Shown: piece by piece, positions 5,857 through 10,930 of the stretch | Numbering within the stretch: the first letter of the stretch is position 1 | Layout of the letters: each line of letters begins with the position of its first letter | Source of the DNA: Allopontixanthobacter sp041552775 | GTDB lineage: Bacteria; Pseudomonadota; Alphaproteobacteria; Sphingomonadales; Sphingomonadaceae | NCBI GenBank assembly: GCA_041552775.1 | Contig: JBFEKH010000068.1 | Span: 1 to 10,930 of the forward strand | Length of the DNA: 10,930 nt | Direction: 5' to 3' | Made by a program: the position numbers and the translations under genes | Notes under the pieces: model-generated | Told to the model about the DNA's origin: nothing | Seen by the model: only the letters and a program-made list of their open reading frames with translations | Database searches by the model: none

Positions 5857-6720
5857 TTACTGACCTCGTTTCGCCACGAAGGCGCCGCTGACCCATTTGC
5901 TTTCGCCATTGTAGGAGTATGGGAATGACCAGAGTCCCATGGACTCCTCTGCGGCCGGCCCTGTGAAAATACCGTTTATGAAGTTATGCGGACCGGCCGC
6001 GAGATCGAAGCTCCCCTCGAAACCGTTGCGGGTCAAAAGCGCAGTGAAGCTGTAATCGTTAAATCGAGGTGCTTCGCAATCGCAGTCTGTGAGCGGGTCA
6101 AGCAGTCCCGAGAGGGTGCCACGTCCGAAGTCGACGGTAAATGAGATGGAGCCCGCGATCGGTGCATAAGGTGGATCACCCCAGCCGCTGCTCGCGGGGA
6201 ATATCGCCTCGCCGGAAATAGGCCCCTTGAAATTGCCTGTTCCCGACTTCGGGATGGCTTCCTCGGGAGTGGGATGTCCGAAGGTGAGAGAGTGCTTGCG
6301 ATAGTCGGGCGTCATGTACGATGCTAGCGCCGTATAACTGAGCCCCTCGCCATAACTGACATTGCGCACCGAAGCCCCCCATTCGGGCGCGCTCGGTGGG
6401 AAGATAGTGTACCAGTAAGGACTTTCCCTGTTGCTGGTCACAGGATAGAAGTTCCCGTCCTCGACCTTCACCTGATAGGTCTTGGTATCGGGATCGTATG
6501 TTATCTCTCTCAATTCGCCGGTCGCGAACCGAGCGAAATTGCCTGTCCCAGGTTTCGCCATGAAAGTGACATCTTGCGGAGTCGGTGTCGGCGTTGGAGA
6601 TGGCACGGGAGAAGTAGGTGGCGGGGGAGCGCTGGCAATCCGCTCTGTCCCTGACCCGCCACAGGACGCAAGGGCAGGACTCAATAACGTCGTTGCTAGC
6701 ACGAGAAGATGTCTCTTCAT
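5857..6720 (-). CDS. TbpB-like surface lipoprotein
   Basis: A 287-aa lipoprotein. I chose ATG 6720, which has AAGGA 7 nt upstream; the frame opens at a TTG five codons earlier, but that codon overlaps the Shine-Dalgarno region. Residues 1-20 are a lipoprotein signal with lipobox L17-A-S-C20, followed by Gly-Gly, compatible with outer-membrane sorting. A Pro/Thr-rich linker (about 31-48) leads to two parts that each contain a GTGNF motif. The C-terminal 130 residues or so have the pattern of the transferrin-binding-protein B type beta-barrel: GTGNFKGPISGEAIF, GSISFTVDFGRGTLSG, NDYSFTALL and GFEGSFDL, then the hallmark GIFTGPAAEESMGLWSF and VSGAFVAKR. Such proteins are surface lipoproteins that hand a ligand to a TonB-dependent receptor. 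One starts 443 bp away on the other strand, and a Slam-like barrel protein lies at the window end. At 287 aa it is far smaller than true TbpB, so it has one barrel lobe and the ligand need not be transferrin. Confidence 0.85.
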   Translation of the reverse strand: MKRHLLVLATTLLSPALASCGGSGTERIASAPPPPTSPVPSPTPTPTPQDVTFMAKPGTGNFARFATGELREITYDPDTKTYQVKVEDGNFYPVTSNRESPYWYTIFPPSAPEWGASVRNVSYGEGLSYTALASYMTPDYRKHSLTFGHPTPEEAIPKSGTGNFKGPISGEAIFPASSGWGDPPYAPIAGSISFTVDFGRGTLSGLLDPLTDCDCEAPRFNDYSFTALLTRNGFEGSFDLAAGPHNFINGIFTGPAAEESMGLWSFPYSYNGESKWVSGAFVAKRGQ

Positions 6721-6846
6721 ATCTGTGTCCTTCAAAATAAGCTCGGTGATTCTGAGTTTGCCTAGTTAGCCTTCACTTCGACCTCGTCTTTCGACTAAGA
6801 CAGCCTCACTCGCTGCCGCCCGGGAACTCGATTGTCTTCGGTCCTC

Positions 6847-6990
6847 TCAAGCGGGGCCGCTCGGCCATCCAGATATCGGGCGCAGCCCCCATTCGCCGAC
6901 CGGCGACAAGCCGAATGCCACGCCTGGCGCACCCAATGCGACCAAACAAACCGGCCCCAAGACAAGCGAGATAGTCAACCGACGTGCCAT
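6847..6990 (-). CDS. Possible 47-aa exported small protein
   Basis: On the minus strand an ATG at 6990 is preceded by AAGGAG with 9 nt spacing, a better initiation site than that of the adjacent receptor. The product begins MARRLTISLVLGPVCLVALG and continues APGVAFG, which reads as a signal peptide or single membrane segment. A 20-residue Gly/Pro/Trp-containing remainder follows. It lies in the gap between the TbpB-like gene and the divergent receptor, same strand as the lipoprotein, 126 bp upstream of it. It may be a real small envelope protein, or the intact 5' end of a decayed gene. I do not recognise it. A longer overlapping frame on the same strand (6806-7144) lacks such features. Confidence 0.45.
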   Translation of the reverse strand: MARRLTISLVLGPVCLVALGAPGVAFGLSPVGEWGLRPISGWPSGPA

Positions 6991-7031
6991 GATGCAGAAC
7001 TCCTTTGCCAAATCCTCGCAAAACTGAACCT

Positions 7032-7103
7032 GCCGATGATGCGCTTGAATAATTGCGGTGCCCATGAAGGGTTGCCGATCTTTGACGATGATTGGCCGAT
7101 GAT
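7032..7103 (+). promoter_or_regulatory. Phased GCCGATGAT direct repeats, candidate operator
   Basis: Four same-strand copies of one 9-mer: GCCGATGAT at 7032, GCCGATCTT at 7074 (7 of 9), GACGATGAT at 7084 (8 of 9) and GCCGATGAT at 7095. Start-to-start spacings are 42, 10 and 11 nt, all near multiples of the helical repeat, so the copies face the same side of DNA. Three are preceded by TTG. OmpR/PhoB-type winged-helix domains are known to bind direct repeats about 11 bp apart, and such a domain is encoded just downstream at 9316. That it binds here is inference. Confidence 0.45.
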
Positions 7104-7111
7104 TTCATGAT
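7082..7111 (+). promoter_or_regulatory. Candidate promoter of the TonB-dependent receptor
   Basis: TTGACG (7082-7087, 5 of 6) and CATGAT (7106-7111, 4 of 6) are 18 nt apart. The predicted start near 7118 would give a leader of about 45 nt. Two of the GCCGATGAT-like repeats overlap the -35 box and spacer, so a protein bound there would directly affect polymerase. Confidence 0.35.
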
Positions 7112-7126
7112 GACTGTGCTAATTCG

Positions 7127-7144
7127 TTGAGCTCGAAGGCTCAA
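7127..7144. promoter_or_regulatory. Inverted repeat in the receptor leader
   Basis: TTGAGC-TCGAAG-GCTCAA is a perfect 6-bp inverted repeat with a 6-nt spacer, ending 18 nt before the receptor start codon. In RNA it would form a small hairpin next to the ribosome binding region, and in DNA it could be an operator. The receptor has no strong Shine-Dalgarno sequence, so translational control is conceivable. Confidence 0.4.
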
Positions 7145-7162
7145 ACAGGGTAAAAGTGCGTC

Positions 7163-9211
7163 ATGTTCAAACGCGTACGTAATTTCTGGATATCAGGCAT
7201 CGCTGCGGCATTCCTTGCCGGGCCTGCATTGGCGCAAGAGGAGACACCAGGCAGTTCATCTATCATCGTTACCGGAGAGCGCTTGAGCAGGGCCGTGGAT
7301 GAGACTGCATCAAGCGTATCTGTCACCACCGATGAACAAATAGGTAGGCACCCGGATACCGATAGACTCGACCGCATTCTTGAAGTTACGCCCAATGTAA
7401 CGATAGGCTCGGGCGGATTGGGCCCAACAATAAGGGGGCAGGACACGACCGGTGTTCTGCGGGACTTACCGGCATTCCTTGGTGGAAACCGCCCGAGGAC
7501 AACACTCATCATCGATGGACGACCGTCTTCCTACTATGAGTTCGTATTTGGCGCCCAGGCACTGTGGGATGTTGAAAGGGTGGAAGTCTTTCGTAGCCCC
7601 CAGACGACCACCCAGGGGCGAAACTCCATCTCGGGAGCGATTTTTGTCGAGACGAAAGTGCCGGAGTTCGATTGGAACACCAGCCTGCGAGCTATCGTGG
7701 CAGATCGTGATACAAGCCAATTTTCCGGAATGCTGACCGGGCCCCTGTTGAAGAACCAAGCCGCCTTCCGGGTTGCGGTCGATCGGCGCCGTGAAGATCC
7801 AGTGAGCCGGCTTAGCGGCGGAGACCAGGCAGTCGATCCGAACCGAGACTTCTACGATATGGTACGAGCAAAGTTGCTTCTTACCCCCACTTTCATTTCA
7901 CCGCTAACAGTAGAAACGACATACTCTCACGTGTTGTCGCAGGCTCCTCAGGTTGCCGGAATTCGCGAACCTTTTCGCGTTCGAAGCGATACGAGAGCTC
8001 GCTACGGCGTGTTCCGGAACAAGATCGACAGCCTCACCGTGCGGCCTCGCTGGGAAATCGGAACCAATATCAGCATGGATATAATCGCCTCCTTCGGCTG
8101 GACGGAGATAGAACGGTTCGCGCCGCCCGGCCTCGGTGAAACACGCATCGACCAGAATGACAGGACACTCGAAGCCGTAGTGAGGTACGACAGGAGCGAA
8201 GCTGGCTTCGTTGCCGGTCTGAGCCACGGCCGGATATCGCTTTCGCAGTTTATAGACGTGACGACAGTTGGAATTGGCATTGGGAATTTCGCCGATCGGC
8301 AGACCAGTTTCGGATTATTCGGTGAATTCTGGGTCAAGCCAGTCGTTTCTCTCTCCCTCACGATTGGGGGTCGCTATCAATCCGACCGGCAGCGCCGCAC
8401 TGGAGCACTTGTAGCCGGAAACGACTCCAAACCGCTCGATTACGATGGCAAGACTTCGCGGTTTCTCCCGAAATTCTCTGTCGCCTATGATCTCGCGAGC
8501 GAGACCACTGTCGGGGTACTGATCCAACGTGCGGCAAATCCGGGTGGGACAACTTTGCTCGCAGACACTGGTGGAATGGATATATTCGCGCCTGAGACCC
8601 TCTGGGATTTCGAATTGTTTCTGCGCGGCAAGTCCGCTTCCGGTGATTTGCGATATGAGGCAAATTTCTTCTACTATGACATGGATAACGCCCAGCGTTC
8701 TGTCACGCGATCGATCGAAACGCCGGGGGGCTCATTCTCTCTTGTTGAAATCGGCAATGCCACCAAGGCGTGGAGCAAGGGGGCGGAACTGCGGGTGGCG
8801 TGGCAGGCACTGAGCAAGCTGGAGTTTGTCGCTTCAATCGGACTTCTGGACACCAAGATAGTCACAACCCCCGACCCGGACGACCCGCTGATCGGCAAGC
8901 AATTTCAGCGTTCGCCGCACTTTACCGGAGCGCTTGGTGCCTATTGGCGTCCTCTTCCTGCGATTTCTCTTAGCCTCAGCTACTTTCGAAGGTCCGGCTA
9001 TTTCGACGACGACCTTAATACGTCATCGAGGCGGATTGGCGGGGCGGATCACATCAGCACACGAGCCGAGTGGAGCCCGGGCAACTGGAAGGTCTTCGCT
9101 TTCGCGCGTAACCTCTTCAATCATTTCTATCTGACAAGTCTCGACGCAAGTGGACTAGCGACGGCGGGAGATCCGCGCGAATTGGGAGCGGGTCTCGAAG
9201 TTATGTTCTGA
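7163..9211 (+). CDS. TonB-dependent outer-membrane receptor
   Basis: A 682-aa protein. The start is placed at the ATG that gives a full signal peptide (residues 1-24, FLAGPALA, then QEETPG); its Shine-Dalgarno is poor. SSIIVTGER (about 31-40) resembles the conserved TonB-box region at the head of these receptors. The plug domain spans about 42-165 (TDRLDRILEVTPNVTIGSG, PTIRGQDTTG, TTLIIDGRPSSYYEFVFG, and the end LWDVERVEVFRSPQTTTQGR then NSISGAIFVETK). Residues about 175-682 form the beta-barrel and end in the terminal phenylalanine required for BAM assembly (LGAGLEVMF), so the protein is complete. Length fits a siderophore/vitamin-type receptor without an N-terminal signalling domain. It imports a substrate into the periplasm with TonB-ExbBD energy. 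The substrate is unknown; the nearby TbpB-like lipoprotein suggests a surface-captured ligand, perhaps iron-containing. Confidence 0.93.
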   Translation: MFKRVRNFWISGIAAAFLAGPALAQEETPGSSSIIVTGERLSRAVDETASSVSVTTDEQIGRHPDTDRLDRILEVTPNVTIGSGGLGPTIRGQDTTGVLRDLPAFLGGNRPRTTLIIDGRPSSYYEFVFGAQALWDVERVEVFRSPQTTTQGRNSISGAIFVETKVPEFDWNTSLRAIVADRDTSQFSGMLTGPLLKNQAAFRVAVDRRREDPVSRLSGGDQAVDPNRDFYDMVRAKLLLTPTFISPLTVETTYSHVLSQAPQVAGIREPFRVRSDTRARYGVFRNKIDSLTVRPRWEIGTNISMDIIASFGWTEIERFAPPGLGETRIDQNDRTLEAVVRYDRSEAGFVAGLSHGRISLSQFIDVTTVGIGIGNFADRQTSFGLFGEFWVKPVVSLSLTIGGRYQSDRQRRTGALVAGNDSKPLDYDGKTSRFLPKFSVAYDLASETTVGVLIQRAANPGGTTLLADTGGMDIFAPETLWDFELFLRGKSASGDLRYEANFFYYDMDNAQRSVTRSIETPGGSFSLVEIGNATKAWSKGAELRVAWQALSKLEFVASIGLLDTKIVTTPDPDDPLIGKQFQRSPHFTGALGAYWRPLPAISLSLSYFRRSGYFDDDLNTSSRRIGGADHISTRAEWSPGNWKVFAFARNLFNHFYLTSLDASGLATAGDPRELGAGLEVMF

Positions 9212-9315
9212 TTCTTGGCGAGGGAGGATTTCTGACTGTTTGGGAGCGCCTTGTTCTAGTACGAAAGCCTTGGCTGTTGTATGGCTTTGCCAGCGCGAAC
9301 ATCGAAAGATATTGA

Positions 9316-10818
9316 GTGACTGAGCTTATGGATTTGGCCCGCAGGGTCGAAATCTCGTTCGGAGATACTGTGGTGCGGCCGTCTCTTCGCACTGTGGTTG
9401 GTCCGACGGGCACCTCGACAATTGAACCACGGGTGATGCAGGTCTTGTTGACGCTCTACGACGCTGAGGGCGCTGTCCTGAGCCGGGACCACCTGCTTGA
9501 GCAATGTTGGGGAGGGGTCGTCGTTGGAGACGACGCGATCAACCGGACAATCTCGGAGATACGCCGCGTTGTAAGAGAAACCGGTGCGGAATTCGAGATC
9601 GAGACGGTTCCGCGCGTGGGCTACAGGTTTTGCGAATTGGTCGGCGGAGCAAATCCCTCTGCTAGAACCCCCAATTTCCTCCGCAGGATGGACCGCAGGC
9701 AGATGGTCGTCGGCGGCATTTGCGTCGCGGCCGTTTCGGCTGGCGGAGCGACCTTAGCTGCGCGCTTGTCGCGCACCTCAAAGGTCGATGCGTTAATTGA
9801 GCGAGGCCGCCTTGCCCAAGCAACGGGCGGCCTCAATGCACATAGCGAGGCAGAGCCCTTCTTCCGTTCGGCAATTGAAATCGATAGCGCAAGGGCTGAC
9901 GCTTGGGGCTGGCTCGCAAGAGTGACGGAGGATCCGAATAAAGCGCGAGAATCAGCACTCAAAGCACTTAGCCTCGACTCTCGTGAGCCGAATGCCAATG
10001 TTGCACTCATCAAGCAAAGGCAGGATCTCGGCGATTGGGCTGAATGGGAGGACTCTCTTCTAGAAGTACTTGATTACGCACCGGACAACACCCTGGCGTT
10101 AGCTATATTGTCTCATTTTTACCAAGGTGTCGGCCGTTGCAAAGACAATTGGGAAGTAGGGGAACGAGCCTTCAAGCTCGAACCGTTCAGCCCTTTGAGT
10201 CAGCATCGGAGGGCATATCGCCACTGGATCTTCGGCAAGCTCGCTGAAGCAGACAAGATAATCGATCAAGGTTTGCGTTTATGGCCGCGCCATCCTTATG
10301 TCTGGAATGCGCGATTATTGATTTATGCCTTCACTGATCGGGCACAGGCTGCCTTGTCGCTGATCGAAGATGTCGAAAGTCGGCCAGCGGACCTTACGGC
10401 GCCCAGTATCGAATCCTGGCGCGCTGCATTACTCGCAATCGACACGCGGTCGTCTGCTGACATAATGAATGCGGTCGAAGTATGTACGTCGGCAGCCAGC
10501 CTGGCCCCGGGGCTAGCGGTGAACGCGATTATGGCATTCTCTTACTTGGGCGAACTCGATAGCGCATATCGCGTTGCAGACGGGCTGTTCGTTGGCCGCG
10601 GTACAGTTGTGCAGCAGCTGCGTGGAGAAGGCATAAGAGACACCTATTCGGAGCCCGGTTGGGGCCGCACCCAAGCCCTTTTCATTCCAGCAACTGCCGC
10701 ATTCAGGTCGGACGAGCGGTTCTTCGGATTGTGCGAGCGGATGGGTCATGTGGCCTACTGGCGAAAGCGCGGCATCTGGCCCGATCCCTTCGTCAGGGGG
10801 TCGTTAAAGCTCAAATAA
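9316..10818 (+). CDS. CadC-like winged-helix transcriptional regulator with TPR C-terminus
   Basis: A 500-aa one-component membrane regulator. Residues about 12-106 are an OmpR/PhoB-type winged-helix DNA-binding domain: PRVMQVLLTLYDAEGAVLSR, then DHLLEQCWGGVVVGDDAINR and TISEIRRVVRE, ending in the wing signature IETVPRVGYRF. There is no receiver domain. One hydrophobic segment (about 130-148) follows the basic stretch FLRRMDRRQ, so the DNA-binding part is cytoplasmic and residues 155-500 should be periplasmic. That region is helical and TPR-like (for example AEPFFRSAIEIDSARADAWG, ALKALSLDSREPNANVAL) and ends CERMGHVAYWRKRGIWPDPF, a tail common in such regulators. The start is a GTG; an ATG four codons later (9328) is an equal alternative, as neither has a strong Shine-Dalgarno. 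It lies 104 nt after the receptor on the same strand and is probably its regulator. The signal sensed is unknown. Confidence 0.88.
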   Translation: MTELMDLARRVEISFGDTVVRPSLRTVVGPTGTSTIEPRVMQVLLTLYDAEGAVLSRDHLLEQCWGGVVVGDDAINRTISEIRRVVRETGAEFEIETVPRVGYRFCELVGGANPSARTPNFLRRMDRRQMVVGGICVAAVSAGGATLAARLSRTSKVDALIERGRLAQATGGLNAHSEAEPFFRSAIEIDSARADAWGWLARVTEDPNKARESALKALSLDSREPNANVALIKQRQDLGDWAEWEDSLLEVLDYAPDNTLALAILSHFYQGVGRCKDNWEVGERAFKLEPFSPLSQHRRAYRHWIFGKLAEADKIIDQGLRLWPRHPYVWNARLLIYAFTDRAQAALSLIEDVESRPADLTAPSIESWRAALLAIDTRSSADIMNAVEVCTSAASLAPGLAVNAIMAFSYLGELDSAYRVADGLFVGRGTVVQQLRGEGIRDTYSEPGWGRTQALFIPATAAFRSDERFFGLCERMGHVAYWRKRGIWPDPFVRGSLKLK

Positions 10819-10825
10819 TTGGGGC

Positions 10826-10930
10826 TTAGAACGCACGCACGAAACCTAACTCCGCGCGCCATTTCTGGTAGTCGTAGATTTCGATCGGGCTCCAGTTGCG
10901 CTCCCGGACCAGCTTGGCTTGAGGAGCCCA
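10826..10930 (-). CDS. C-terminal end of an outer-membrane barrel protein, probably Slam-like (partial)
   Basis: The window ends inside this gene; only the last 34 codons and TAA are visible. The peptide ends NWSPIEIYDYQKWRAELG then FVRAF. The alternating aromatic pattern and terminal phenylalanine are those of a last beta strand of an outer-membrane barrel. Asn-x-Ser followed by YDY, an arginine, ELG and a final F matches my recollection of the end of surface lipoprotein assembly modifiers (Slam, DUF560). Slam proteins carry TbpB-type lipoproteins to the cell surface, and a TbpB-like lipoprotein is encoded at 5857-6720, which supports the call. It converges on the regulator gene with only 7 bp between stop codons. 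With so little sequence, another barrel family remains possible. Confidence 0.6.
   Translation of the reverse strand, partial: WAPQAKLVRERNWSPIEIYDYQKWRAELGFVRAF

Noticed and set aside
6806..7144. 112-aa minus-strand open frame in the divergent region
   Set aside because: Would cover the receptor promoter and the phased repeats, and competes with the better-initiated 47-aa frame; composition not protein-like.
9264..9288. AAAGCC/GGCTTT inverted repeat before the regulator start
   Set aside because: Six-base arms with a 13-nt loop and no T-run; too weak to call a terminator or operator.
1..10930. CRISPR array, tRNA or rRNA genes, phage or integrase genes
   Set aside because: No regularly spaced identical repeats, no tRNA cloverleaf or rRNA-like stretches noticed, and no integrase or transposase motifs in any supported frame.

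Overview
The window (about 10.9 kb, moderately GC-rich) looks like chromosomal DNA of an alphaproteobacterium, probably a sphingomonad (Erythrobacter-like). The reasons are a TonB-dependent receptor beside a CadC-like TPR regulator, a FecR protein beside a CHASE2 cyclase, and the codon style. This assignment is inference; no rRNA, tRNA, phage or transposase gene is present.

Left part (1-4150): a dispersed repeat carrying a 157-bp MITE-like element (1-234) precedes a two-gene operon encoding a small exported TPR protein and an exported FecR-domain protein (452-1748). Convergent to it is a 752-aa membrane class III nucleotide cyclase with an N-terminal CHASE2 sensor domain (1778-4036). FecR, TPR and CHASE2-cyclase genes together suggest an envelope-sensing cyclic-nucleotide module.

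Middle part (4150-5856): a gene-poor stretch with one 85-aa exported protein (4621-4878), a strong terminator-like hairpin, and two more copies of the same dispersed repeat. One of these copies is empty (4359-4444). The other carries the same 157-bp element at exactly the same nucleotide (5544-5700). By hand count the two elements are about 94% identical, while the repeats that host them are only about 75% identical, and the empty copy is closer to the first filled copy. This implies site-specific or recurrent insertion into one repeat family, and it is the most unusual signal in the window.

Right part (5857-10930): a probable surface-lipoprotein and TonB uptake locus. It has a TbpB-like lipoprotein with a lipobox (5857-6720), a tiny exported ORF (6847-6990), a divergent 682-aa TonB-dependent receptor (7163-9211), a CadC-like winged-helix/TPR membrane regulator (9316-10818), and at the edge the C-terminal 34 residues of an outer-membrane barrel protein that resembles the end of Slam (surface lipoprotein assembly modifier). 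Upstream of the receptor, four GCCGATGAT-like direct repeats on one helical face overlap a candidate -35 box. They are candidate binding sites for the winged-helix regulator. A working model is that Slam exports the lipoprotein to the surface, the lipoprotein captures a ligand, the receptor imports it, and the regulator controls the receptor. The ligand cannot be told from sequence.
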